NCBI GenBank assembly: GCA_000934455.1
Contig: KN897155.1
Location: 2,177-23,119, forward strand
Direction: 5' to 3'
DNA: 20,943 bases
Origin: Apostichopus parvimensis
Lineage: Eukaryota; Echinodermata; Holothuroidea; Aspidochirotida; Stichopodidae
Shown here piece after piece: positions 8,935 through 18,817 of this stretch. The position numbers and the translations under genes were made by a program. The notes beneath the pieces were generated by a model that worked only from the letters and a program-made list of their open reading frames with translations, searched no databases and was not told the origin of the DNA. Numbering within the stretch: position 1 is the stretch's first letter; every line of letters begins with the position of its first letter.

Positions 8935-10601
8935 GTGATTGATCAGTACGAGAAAAAAAGGTATATCAGTAAAGTCAATAATGAATGCCATTCATCTGGG
9001 AAAAGAGTGTGGTATCTTCCCCATTTTCCAGTGGTGAAACTCGATAGAGAAACCACTAAAGTGCGAATTGTTTTTGATGCATCTGCAAAGTACAATGAGG
9101 TGTCCTTGAATGAAATGATTTCTAATGGTCCTAAGTTGCAGAACGATCTGTTTAATGTGCTCTTAAGGTTCAGAAAGAAGAGAATAGGTGTGATATGTGA
9201 TATTTCAGAAATGTACCTTCAAGTTGGGATTGTAGAAGAGGATAGGTCAATGTTTAGATTTCTGTGGAGGGACTTAGATCAGTCACGAGAACCGGAGGTG
9301 TATGAGTTTCAAAGATTGGTATTTGGGGTAAATGCAGCACCCTTCATAACTCAAGTAGTTTCACAGGAAAATGCAAAGATGTATACAGACGAGTATCCTC
9401 TTGCTGCTGAAACTATTCTAAAAAGTACTTACATGGATGATTCCATGGATTCAGTGGATGATGTAGAAACTGGCGTGAAGTTGTATTGTGAATTGAATGA
9501 GTTATGGTCAAAAGCTGGAATGAAGTCTAGAAAATGGTTGTCCAATTCAAAGGAGGTATTGAATAACATACCTCAAGAACATAGAGTTAGAGAAATAAAA
9601 CTGACGAAGGGTGAGCTGCCGTCTGTTAAAACATTAGGCTTGGGAAGGCTGGCTGAACAGGATGAGTTTAGTTTCAGTGGACTTGTGTGTAACGAGGTGA
9701 ATGCAAAATTGACAAAGCGAAGTGTGTTGAGCAAAGTAGCTTCTATTTTTGACCCTTTAGGATTTGTAGCGCCAGTTACAGTGAGAGGCAAGATACTGAT
9801 GCAAGAGGTTTGGGAAAGCGGAATTGGATGGGATGAACCATTGCTTGAAAATCTTGCGCATAAGTTTATGAAATGGTGTGAAGACCTGCCAGGCTTAGCT
9901 CAGATAAGTGTGAGTAGATGCTTGTGTCCAAATGGAGACCAGGCCATAGAATTGCATACATTTGTTGATGCTTCCAGTGAAGCGTACGGAGCAATTGTGT
10001 ATCTCAGAAGTGTCGAGGACGAGAATGTGAGTGTTAGGTTGGTTGCTGCTAAGACTAAAGTTGCGCCACTAAAGTCGACTAGTAATCCAAGATTAGAGCT
10101 GATGGCAGCAATGTTAGGTCTTAAGCTAAGTGAGTCAGTAACAAAAACGTTAAGTCTTGAGTTGCATGATGTTGTGTTCTGGAGTGATAGCACGAATGTG
10201 TTATGGTGGTTTAGAGGTAGAAGCCGTAATTTTAAGCCATTTGTGGCTAATCGAATGGGAGAGATTCACACAAAAACCAATCCATGTCAGTGGCGATATG
10301 TTCCAACAAAGATAAACCCTGCGGATGTAGCTTCCCGAGGGGCATCTGTAGAGGACTTGAAAAAGGATATGCTATGGTGGAGGGGACCAGAGTTCCTAAA
10401 AAAGCCACCTCAAGAAGGGCCAAGAAACAAGGGGGAACAAGTAACAAATGATGCTGAGCGAAGAAAAACATCGACATTTATATTAAGTTATTATTAAGTT
10501 GGCGTAAACTGGTTAGAGTGATGGCCTACGTAAGTCGTTTCATCACAAACGGTAAAGCTCTACAACAAAACAAAACTGTTGGCGTTTTAACGGTAGAGTA
10601 A
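8935..10601 (+). pseudogene. BEL reverse transcriptase and RNase H, integrase missing
   Basis: One long open segment runs 8935-10497 and starts mid-protein (GTG is not a true start). By its own numbering, RT motif A is CDISEMY (Asp at about 89), motif B is FGVNAAPF (130-137), and the catalytic YMDD is at 166-169. RNase H follows with its acidic residues in order: FVDAS (D345), RLELMA (E388), FWSDS (D418) and NPADVASRG (D464). A frame change near 10490 leads to a last stretch with LVRVMAYVSRFITN, usual just before the integrase zinc-binding region. It ends at a stop at 10599-10601. No integrase HHCC or DDE core follows, so this copy could not integrate by itself. Confidence 0.9.
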
Positions 10602-11305
10602 ATGGGTGTTTCTCAATATCTCAACATCTAGAACAATAAATGTGTCTTATGCCTATTTTTATTAGGATATGAAAGCTTACGAACCGAAAGTTGCTCCAGA
10701 TTTCCGTTGCTTCCAATCACGTTACGGATTTCCGCGAAACTGGGCCTTTGTGTACAATTCAATACAACATCGTTGTGATGATACATCCTGGTTTCTAGTT
10801 CCACATTTCCAAATTTGGGGCCCCTATGACTGCCTAAAATATACTAAGACCTAGATAATTTCAATGGCTTCAAAACAAGTGGTAGGGCGAGTTGATAGCT
10901 CGAAGCTCGTTTAGCCGTTAAAACCAGGACTCTATGTCACCTAGAAGTTGAGATACTGAGAAACGCCCATTCTTAAGGCGGCCATTTTGAAAATCCAAGA
11001 TGACCGCCTTGTGGTTACGTTTAGCGTGTTGTACTTGGTACCACTAGATTCCTTGCCCCTACAAATGTAGGTTTAGCCGTTAAAATCAGGACTCTTGGTC
11101 CCATAGATGTTGAGATATTGAGAAACACCCATTTTTAAAGCGGCCATGTTGAAAATCCAAGATGGCCGCCATATATGCGTCCGGCAGATGGTAAACATTG
11201 GTTTTCTGATTGCTTACACTATACAGTTTCCAAAAATGTATAGATTTGCAAATCTCCCAAAAATTCCAACGAAATTATAATATTGAACATAGTGAGCCTG
11301 ACTAT
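10602..11305. repeat. Repeat block replacing BEL integrase and most of the 3' LTR
   Basis: Two direct repeats of 100 bp, 10909-11008 and 11071-11170 (period 162), both start GTTTAGCCGTTAAAA and end with a GGCGGCCATTTTGAAAATCC-like part followed by CAAGATG and CCGCC. A partial inverted copy, AATGGGTGTTTCTCAATATC plus 11 further bases, lies at 10602-10632. No transposase or integrase is visible; the open frame at 10669-10854 is not recognisable. This looks like a non-autonomous element, or a rearrangement, that removed the 3' part of the BEL copy. Confidence 0.7.
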
Positions 11306-11391
11306 AGAGAGAAAGAAAGAATAAATTGCTGTTTAAAGGCAAAACTCTTGTGTTTGTATTAATTATTATTTGGAGGAGTCACTAAGATCCA
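11306..11391 (+). repeat. 3' LTR remnant of the BEL element (86 bp)
   Basis: It aligns to 6383-6468 with 83 of 86 matches, including AATAAA at 11320-11325 and the CTAAGATCCA end. The first 248 or so bases of this LTR are absent. The polypurine tract expected before it is absent too. Confidence 0.9.
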
Positions 11392-11396
11392 GTAAG
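11392..11396. repeat. Target-site duplication GTAAG, right copy
   Basis: GTAAG follows the 3' LTR directly, matching 6130-6134. After it the foldback arm resumes with GTTGGGCGAAAT. Confidence 0.85.
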
Positions 11397-11451
11397 GTTG
11401 GGCGAAATCATTTGGCAGTTGGGCGAAATGGTTGTTGAGCGAAGTGACCAG
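11397..11451 (+). repeat. Outer right arm of the foldback element
   Basis: Three more copies of the GTTGGGCGAAAT unit (the last is GTTGAGCGAAGT) end with GACCAG. Positions 11413-11451 pair with 4999-5037 at 38 of 39 bases. A small insertion (ATCATTTGG) separates it from the inner units. Confidence 0.88.
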
Positions 11452-11892
11452 CTTCCCTGTGAACTACGGTACTAGGCAAAAGGACATCCAATTTGTGGGT
11501 CCAAATTGATATATCAGACGTTAAACATTAATATTAAATAGGTGAATATCTTAAAAAACCAAAGTAGGTGCAAGAAGTTGTTCTACACTCAAATATTTCT
11601 CTTTTTTTAGAGCTATGACAAATTACCACACTTCTAATGGAAGTCATGATCATTTAACTATCAACTTCTGTACAGGGTCAGATCGTTCAAAGTAGCTGCT
11701 CGATGGCCTTTGGAATGGAATACCACTAGAACTCAGATGTTGTGCTCCCCTCATTTCGTTCAAAAACCTTCTGAGAACCCATCAATTTTAACCAATATTT
11801 CTTTTGTTCATTTGTTTTTTTGGCTTTCTTTTCCTTCTCTTCCTCGCCTTGAGCCCCCCCCCCCTCCTGGGTGGATATGTTACCCTGTTAAG

Positions 11893-12048
11893 TCCATGCT
11901 GGATGCTTCTGAAATTGACAAAATAATGATAAATATTACTTGGCTTGAAAACCTTTATACTGACATACCTAAATCTACTGTCAACGGTATAACAGTGAAA
12001 GATCTGGTAAACAAAACTGTCGCTCATTTGATCAAGAAAATACTTTGA
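11893..12048 (+). CDS. Possible terminal exon of an unrecognised gene
   Basis: A long pyrimidine-rich tract (about 11800-11875) and an acceptor-like TGTTAAG precede 156 bp of protein-like sequence, from SMLDASEIDKIMINITWLEN to HLIKKIL and a stop at 12046-12048. The composition is that of a soluble helical protein (Ile, Lys, Asp, Leu), and the frame stays open back through the pyrimidine tract. I do not recognise the family. The acceptor could also be a little upstream. A polyadenylation-like AATAAA occurs near 12587. It may instead be a chance open frame; the minus strand here is also open but less protein-like. Confidence 0.35.
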   Translation, partial: SMLDASEIDKIMINITWLENLYTDIPKSTVNGITVKDLVNKTVAHLIKKIL

Positions 12049-12630
12049 AGTCCAATCAATTTTTGTTTTTTGCTCAGGAGGAAGAAGGGATGAAGTCCTG
12101 CAAGTTTTAAATAAGAAACTGACACTTGGGCTATTTGTGTTCTCATTCAGTTAAGTTCCTGACAATGTTTCCTTCTGTAGATTGATGATACTTTACCTTT
12201 CCTCTGATGAAGGCACATTCTCGGGGGATAAATCGACTGTAAAGGTGAAAAAGAAAAAAGTGGTAACAAGAGAACTGTAGTAGTTCTCAAAAGTAATTTA
12301 CTGTGGCCACATATGAGAGGTATGGGGGGGGGGGTGGAAAGGAGAGACAGTCTGTTAAAGCCTTGCTGTTCCGTAGGTAACAACATGTGTATTTTTTAAT
12401 AAGTTTAATTTCAAAACAAATTTCAACTATTAAGTTGAGAGAGTAGCAACACCCTTCCTATGACTAATGCGTTCAAATATAGAACAAATCAAGGGCACAA
12501 TTCAGCCATTCTGTAGGAAGATCACTGAAGATGGAAGATTTTGAGTGGTTTAACAAGTCTCAGACCATCAAATATCAAGACAGACAATAAAATAACACCA
12601 TTGTATTAAGAAACAGTAGTTATAATCGTG
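12049..12630. other. Non-coding stretch, possibly a 3' UTR
   Basis: No credible gene is seen. It contains a G run at 12326-12335 and an AATAAA near 12587. It could be the 3' UTR of the possible exon just upstream. Confidence 0.3.
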
Positions 12631-12635
12631 AGTAA

Positions 12636-12667
12636 CCAGAATGCAAAAATGCATTGTGGTTTCGATG
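12636..12667 (-). repeat. Hairpin plus CTGG box, inverted copy
   Basis: This is the reverse complement of the box at 2668-2697: CCAG, then AATGCA, loop AAAA, TGCATT, then a segment matching GGTTTCGATGA. It sits on the inner side of the inverted satellite, mirroring the left copy, and supports a shared element terminus. Confidence 0.5.
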
Positions 12668-12730
12668 ATGTAACATGAGCAGTTTTCTTCATGAATCTAA
12701 CGTAATGTATAGTGAGGGTGTACATGTTTA

Positions 12731-13258
12731 CAAGGGTTTCACGATTTGACCTCTGACGACCCCAAATGACCTTTGACCTCCACCAAAACAATAGGCTTCT
12801 TTAACTTAATTTGGTACTTCTACACACTAATTGAAAGGTCGGCCCCAGCTTCCAGTATTGAGATATCGTGATTTTACAAGGTTTACACAATTTGCCACCT
12901 TGTCACCCGAAATGACTTTTGCCTTCCACCAAAAACACTAGGCTTCTTTGACAAAACGTGGTACTCCTACACACCAAATATGAAGTCTGCCCATAATTCC
13001 CTTCTTGAGATATCGTGCTTACGAGGTTTTCACAATTTGATCGCTGGTGACCCCAAATGCTCTTTGACCTCCACCAAAAACAGTAGACTTTTTGTACTTA
13101 ATGTGGTACTTCTACACTTTAAATATGAAGTCTGCCCATGATTCCCATTTTGAGATAACTGGTTTTACAAGGTTTTCACAATTTGACCCCTGGTGACCCC
13201 AAATGACCTTTGACTGCAACCAAACCAATAGGGATCTTTAACTCAATGCAATTTTTCG
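12731..13258 (-). repeat. TGACCT-rich tandem satellite, period about 146 bp, 3.6 copies
   Basis: Units start at about 12731, 12877, 13022 and 13168, each opening with CAAGG followed by TTTCACAATTTGACC or a variant. Each has ATGACCTTTGACCTCCACC, then CAATAGGCTTCTTT, then GGTACTTCTACAC, and ends near TTGAGATATCGTG. The last copy is partial. The reverse complement matches the AGGTCA satellite near 600-700 (GTACCACATTGAGT, CCTATTGTTTTTGGTG), so it is one family in two orientations. No coding potential. Confidence 0.85.
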
Positions 13259-14496
13259 GGAAAAGTAAACTAAATTGCATATTCCTTAATCCAAGATGCA
13301 AGAATGTAGTTTTGCGTAATTAGCCTAAATGCTTTTTGTAAGGGAAATTAAACACTGAGGGTTCGTGTTAGTTTCTTACCAACCTTTGGTCTTTATAGAT
13401 ATCCTAATGCTCAGGAAGTATGAGGACTTTTGAACATTATCTAGGAGACACAGCGACAAAATAAACAAGACACTGGACAACAGAGTGCAGAAGACTAAAG
13501 TCAACGTTAGCTACTCAGTCTAAAATTATAATTTACTATGATATATTAATATCTTATAACCGATAAAAATAATTACGAAATAATTGCCTTACCATTGGGG
13601 CGACACAAACGAAAAACTTAGGAATAAATAACAAAACATAGTTCTGTGTAAAAGATGTTGCCAAGTGTTTCCTGATACGGTTTCTCTCCATCCTGGTGGG
13701 TGATTGTTAGTTCTTGCTGGGGTTTCTGTCTCAGCACAGTATCATATTAAATTAATGTTCCCATCCGGTGAAAAGAAATAAAAAATAGTTTGGTAAAAGT
13801 TCCTATACTTAGAATGTCAACAAAAAAAATAATAATAAAACGGTTTCCTCCAAATATTAAGATGGATTGCAGGAGAAAGTTTCGTCCAAGGTGGTATGGA
13901 TATTCATAATTGTGAAGCTGGCCTCCTTTACTTATTTTATAGGTTACTATAGCCGAGAGTTAAACTAATTATTAAGCAGGATTTTGCTGTGTATAATACA
14001 CACATAAAACTTTCCACACAGTAAAAACTGATTAAACACGAAACTACAAAAAGTGGTCTTCACTGCTTGGCAGGTAGGGGTGCTGTAATTGTATAGGTTT
14101 ACAGGAAGAACCTTCACTAACAGGGAGGACTAAAACAGAGGGACAGGGTTGCAACTGATCTGCCCAATCAGGAGATGGCAACATCTTTTATTTTAAATAA
14201 ACTCTTGCCAATTGTCAACTAGCACTGCTATTACATAATATGTTGAAACTTTGCATATTCAGTATCAAGTGAACTTAATTGTTGCCAGGGCTGGTGACTA
14301 ATCTAATGAACACAAAAAGAAACAATGGAAGGTTTGTTTTAGTACCAGAGTACAGATGAAACAAAAGGTGTCTTATTCACCACACCTGCTATGTGAGATA
14401 ATCTTGATTAAAAACTGTGTCTATTTAGACTTTAATCACACCTTCATTTAACTTAGAGCCTAACTTAATTTCAGTTCTCTGGAGAACTCGGCAGCC
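13259..14496. other. AT-rich stretch without recognised features
   Basis: No splice-bounded coding exon, RNA gene or tandem array could be supported on either strand. It may be intron or intergenic sequence. Confidence 0.4.
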
Positions 14497-15581
14497 CAGG
14501 CTAACCTAAAGCAGTATGTTCAACTAGGAGATAACGTCCGATATTAAACATTGCAGTACTGGTGCCCCACAGGGTACAGTTCTAGCACCATTTCTGTTGA
14601 CTGTCTACACATCTGAAATTCGCTCAACAAACCCTAACTGTCCCTTAGTGAAATATGCTGATGACACTGCCCTTATCGGTTTGGTTTCTGATGGCAACCA
14701 TGACATGTACCTTGAACAGATTAGCAGATTTGTAGATTATTGTGATGAAAACTTTTTGGAATTAAATGTAACTAAAACCAAAGAAATGGTTATTGATTTT
14801 AGAACTAAGGTATTAGCAAACGATGTGATAATTAAAGGTAGTAATAGAGTAGTAGTATTGAAAGGGTTAGTAGCTACATATGTTTAGGGGTTATAATTGA
14901 TGATAAGTTAAATTGGGATGAACACATAGATTATGTTGAAAAACGGCTAAAACCAAGATTATACAGCTTACGTAAGCTGAATTCTTTTAACATAAATCCA
15001 CATATTCTCGCCATCTTCTATAACTCCATTATCTGTAGTGTTTGGACCTATTGTATTACTTGCTGGGGAGGTAATGCGGGAAGAACCAGCATAAAGGTTC
15101 TGGATGTTGTTATTAAACGTGCTGGTAAAATTATTAGGAAAAGTCTGCCGTCAGTGGCCTCGGTCTACGAGAATTGTCTACGAGACAAGCTGCTGTCCAT
15201 GTGGAAAGATCTCAGTCACCAGTTGCACAATCATCTAAGCAGCCGCATCATTGCTCGTAGCGGTAGATTGAGGTCGCTGACGTCACACACAAATAGACAT
15301 CGTTCTTCGTTTATAGGCACTGCCGTTAGTATTCACAACAAGAGCTTCACGAGGTAGGGAGGGTGGCTGTTCCACTTAGTTGCGCTATTGGAGCTAGTTA
15401 GTTAGTGTATATTTTGTTTAGACTGCATATATCTGTTGTATATTATCAATGTTTTTTTGAATTTCCTTTCATCTATTGTATCAATGTTCTTTGTATTTTT
15501 TATCATTCATTGAATTGCTCCCGGCAGATACGTAATTTCCTCCTGGGATTCAATAAAGTTGACTTACTTACTAACTTACTA
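14497..15581 (+). pseudogene. 5'-truncated LINE, CR1/Rex-like reverse transcriptase
   Basis: This is a non-LTR retrotransposon remnant that keeps the second half of its RT. Readable parts are KQYVQLGDNV (frame 1), then after a frame change near 14539 GAPQGTVLAPFLLTVYTSEI and the catalytic YADDTALIG (YADD at 14654-14665). A further frame change near 14880 leads to GVIIDDKLNWDEHIDYV, the Cys/Trp-rich VWTYCITCWGG, and the C-terminus, with a stop at 15355-15357. The 3' UTR has AATAAA at 15552-15557 and a short (ACTT)n-like tail, typical of such elements. The endonuclease and N-terminal RT are missing. The clade is assigned from remembered motif style only. Confidence 0.85.
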
Positions 15582-17126
15582 AGCTTAAAATTGGCCGAAA
15601 AAAATATTTTACAAACCACTACCATTATCCGTTTCTTCAGTTCTCTGTCGCTTTGACATTCTTCTCTTATTTCGATGCAAATCAGTTGATCAGTTCAGAT
15701 TGGGAGTTGGATGGGCGGCGACCTTGGGTGGAGCAAGCCAAGCAAATGACAACAGAAAACCGTCCAAGTTGTTTAGCTGCAATATATTCCACACCCCTTT
15801 ACGCACGAATCAAGATGAACTGGCAGCATAAAAACACTAATGGAGCAATAACGGAGCAATAGTGGAGCAGTAGCGGAGCAACCCCTAACAAGATAAAATT
15901 AAAACATGAATAAAACAATATACCATATGCTTTCTAGTACACTCTGTAATTAAATAGTTAAGAAATAGCAACCAATCTTCAAGTGAAATATTATCCCAAA
16001 ACACCATATTGGATTAGAACCCACCATTGTAACACTGGAAATTCCTTTGAACTAATTTGACTGTCCACAGCAATTATGATATTCCCAACTGAGTAAGTGG
16101 AAACATAATAAATAATTAAAAATAATACAGCAGATCCCCACTTCTTCACTCACATGTTAACAGTCACAAGTGAAAAATACAAGAACCTATACCCGACGTG
16201 ATCATACACCTTTAATATGAATGTCAAGTTATGAAGAATACAAATATGAATACCAAAATTAATTAATAACTGTTCCTTCACTTTAATCATTATTCATCAC
16301 CAAAATTATCTTGAATACAAGTCAGTTATCCCTTCATTCCACTTGCATGAGTTCATATGAAATTCTCTATACACAAATTTGTATCAGTACTACATACTGC
16401 TTTAAGGTTATGCTTGAATGATGCGAATCAATGAGCCACTCCTTTAATTAAAATTAGGCCTAACATTTAAATGACATAAAAAACAATACAAATACATCAG
16501 AATATGCCCTGACATGATACTCTCAACTTAATGGACCACAAACAGGTAAAACTAATTCAATGTAGGTACATTGTAATGAGACGCTTCTCGTCTACGACCC
16601 CTGAACCATCAGGAACCTACGAAGAAATTAGAATAATACCCAACAGCTGTACTAGCTATTAACACCACAATACAACCAGACACCAACCTGCAGCTATGTC
16701 AAAAGTAACAAGCTGTGATGAAATCCTGACACAAATATTTACAGTAACAATCAAGAAAAAAAAACAATCAAAATACAATTAAAAGAAGTAATTAAAGAAC
16801 AAAGATGGTACATGGCAGAGTGGGCTACACTGAATAGAAGCAATAGCTTAATTCAAACAAATAACTAACACAAACGTGTTACAGAACATTTAGTTCTATT
16901 ATTCTGCTTTAATGCTGACATGGTAGACCAAGATACTATTGTAATTGATTAACAACAAAGGGCCACATTGTACAGACCGGTGTGAAGTTGTGAAGTCCGT
17001 ACGAGATTATCAAGATTTTTTCGTCGAAAAAGTACATTTAGTGTATTTTTCCAAAGCTAATGAGGTTTTATCAATTGGTCATATGAACTCTACAGACAGT
17101 GTAGAAGGGTACCATAATTACTATTT
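15582..17126. other. AT-rich stretch, mostly featureless
   Basis: The only structure seen is an 11-bp tandem repeat at 15842-15885. The open frame at 15653-15862 has no recognised family and no clear splice context. No RNA genes were seen. Confidence 0.4.
15842..15885. repeat. 11-bp tandem repeat, four units
   Basis: GGAGCAATAAC, GGAGCAATAGT, GGAGCAGTAGC and GGAGCAACCCC lie end to end. It is a short minisatellite. Confidence 0.85.
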
Positions 17127-17167
17127 GTTAGTTAGTTAGTTAGTTAGTTACTTAGTTAGTTAGTTAG
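17127..17167. repeat. (GTTA)n microsatellite
   Basis: About ten GTTA units, with one interrupted copy (GTTACTTA), run from 17127 to 17167. Telomeric repeats would be TTAGGG, so this is an ordinary tetranucleotide repeat. Confidence 0.9.
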
Positions 17168-17883
17168 AGCCTAATGTTCAAGCGCTCTTTTACGAGAGAG
17201 TGTATTTAATGAAACGAAGAAACGTCTAGAAAACATCCTGGATGAATCATTTCAGTTGCAATCAGAACGCATGGTCCTTTGTTCCGCTCCTTCACATTTT
17301 GTCTTATGAAGTATTGAGTAATAGTGAATGACACATCTTTGCACATTGATCGGTAAAAATTCTACCAAGTAATTTTGGCATGAACATTTCTCATCTGCAA
17401 GTACATTTCAATCGAATCAGAGAATAAATGGGGAGGGGTGGGGGGGGGTACTAAGCATGTAATATTTCTCCTGACTTCTATACTTCCATAATTGACTCAG
17501 TAAATAGCCTAATTTATATTTACCGAAGAATTAATACATTAAATACAATTGTAAGTGATTAGAAAGTATAATTTGGACTTAATTTAACAAACGCAAAATT
17601 GACCTAAAATCTTGCACTCTTGTCAATGGATTGAATGTGTATTTTGCATTGATTAAAATTTGTATAGCTAGATTATTGAAGTTATAATTAATATTAAGGT
17701 AAAACTGAATAAAGGAAATTTATCAAAAATTCACACAAACTCTGGTCTATGTTTAGTTGGAATAAACTCAGCGCCAAAGGTAATTTTTGTTTTGTATCAC
17801 CACACTGTTACATACGTAGAGTAAAACTTCAAAAAAGAAGAGATTGACGAATATACTAGATAATGATTGCGCATAGTTCATTT
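17168..17883. other. AT-rich stretch without recognised genes
   Basis: Only a G-rich tract at about 17430-17448 (GGGGAGGGGTGGGGGGGG) stands out. No coding or RNA feature is supported. Confidence 0.4.
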
Positions 17884-18475
17884 GTACTGGTCAAGCACTG
17901 TTTGGACCGGGTAAGACGCACTATGGTACTCTTCAACAATGTCCATAGAATTCATATGACCCATTGGTTGAGTGGTCCGAGGCGTGCTGGTTTTGATTAG
18001 GGCCCAAAAGTTTTCTTTTCGTGGTCCCGTTACATTTATTTACGAAGCTATGATTTTAGTGGTCATTTTAATTGGTCAAGCACTCTTTGGACCGGGCAAG
18101 ACGCATTATGGTACTCTTCTACATTGTCGTAAGAGTTCATATGACGCATTGGTTACGTGGTCCAATGCGTACTGGTCTTCATTAGGGCCAAAATGTCTTT
18201 TATTCGTGGTCCCGTTACACTAATTTAAGAAGTGATGATTAAGTGGTCATTTAAATTAGTCAAGCACACTTTGGACCGGGCAATACGCATTGTGGTACCC
18301 TTCTACAATGTCTGTAAAGTTCATATGAACCATTGGTTTGGTGGTCCAAGCGTGCTGGTTTTGATTAGGGCCTTAAGGGGTTTTTCAGGTCCCGTTACAT
18401 TCATTTACGAAGTGATGATTTAGTGGTCATTTTAATTGGTCAAGCACTCTTTGGACCGGGCAAGACGCGTTATGT
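17884..18475. repeat. Satellite with period about 183 bp, 3.2 copies
   Basis: The phrase GGTCAAGCAC..TTTGGACCGGG recurs at 17889, 18074, 18258 (AGTCAAG) and 18438, giving spacings of 185, 184 and 180 bp. Each unit also holds AGACGCA(C/T)TATGGTAC, CATATGA, GTGCTGG or GTACTGG, GATTAGGGCC and GGTCCCGTTACA. The last copy stops after ACGCGTTATG. Open frames in it are by-products of the repeat. Confidence 0.9.
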
Positions 18476-18669
18476 GAATAGCTCTATTTCTTCTTCTCCC
18501 CCATCCAAGTGGTTTTGTAATGGGTATGCCTATCCTCTCCCACATCCTGTGCTCATGTTCCCCTTTATAATTAGTAGTGAGACAGTGGGAACAGTACTTT
18601 CTTTGTTCTGCTAAAGTTCCTGGTTGCAGTAAATATCTTCCCTACTTCCTGTGCTTTGTCTTAGTTGTT

Positions 18670-18817
18670 TCATTTATAGGGTAACATTTCACTTACAAGT
18701 TCTTATGAACTTTTCGAGGATCCCCACAACCATATACTTTGTATGTATATACTTGAATTATGTAAACTGTTGATAACGTTGATGGTTGAAATATAGTTCA
18801 ACAAACAACAAACAACA
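18670..18817 (+). mobile_element. Possible retroposon 3' tail
   Basis: A segment with GGTTGAAATATAGTTCAAC is followed by ACAAACAACAAACAAC, which resembles a LINE 3' UTR with a short repeat tail. There is no coding remnant, so the assignment is weak. Confidence 0.25.

Larger units (their letters stand above)
6135..11391 (+). mobile_element. BEL/Pao-type LTR retrotransposon, defective
   Basis: The order is 5' LTR, primer-binding site, gag, protease, reverse transcriptase and RNase H. This is followed by loss of integrase, an unrelated repeat block and the last 86 bp of the 3' LTR. The protein sequence is of BEL/Pao type: gag with a zinc-knuckle tail, a DDG-type retropepsin, an RT with YMDD, and an RNase H ending NPADVASRG. 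It is flanked by the 5-bp duplication GTAAG and lies inside the foldback element's right arm. At least seven frame changes break the reading frame. It is a non-autonomous old copy or one damaged by sequence error. Confidence 0.9.
4999..11451. mobile_element. Foldback-type element with minisatellite inverted arms, split by a BEL insertion
   Basis: Bases 4999-5037 and 11413-11451 are reverse complements at 38 of 39 positions (outer end CTGGTCACTTCGCCCAACAA; the difference is C/T within CGCCCAAC). Inside, both arms are built from a unit containing TTCGCCCAAC: nine copies on the left, six of them in an exact 22-bp register from 5037 to 5168, and seven inverted copies on the right. The right arm is split by an LTR retrotransposon at 6135-11391. 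Without it and one copy of its target duplication, the element is about 1.19 kb. No transposase is visible, so it looks non-autonomous. The exact outer ends and target duplication are unclear; a shared GCTT flanks both ends. Confidence 0.75.

Noticed and set aside
10669-10854. Open frame of 61 codons with many aromatic residues
   Set aside because: It sits in the repeat block inside the broken BEL element and has no recognised motif, and no splice or start context supports it.
15653-15862. Open frame downstream of the LINE
   Set aside because: It ends in the 11-bp tandem repeat and has no recognised domain or splice signals.
17127-17167. Telomere-like repeat
   Set aside because: The unit is GTTA, not TTAGGG; it is a simple microsatellite.
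17972-18614. Three plus-strand frames
   Set aside because: They come from copies of the 183-bp satellite; their similar peptides reflect the repeat.
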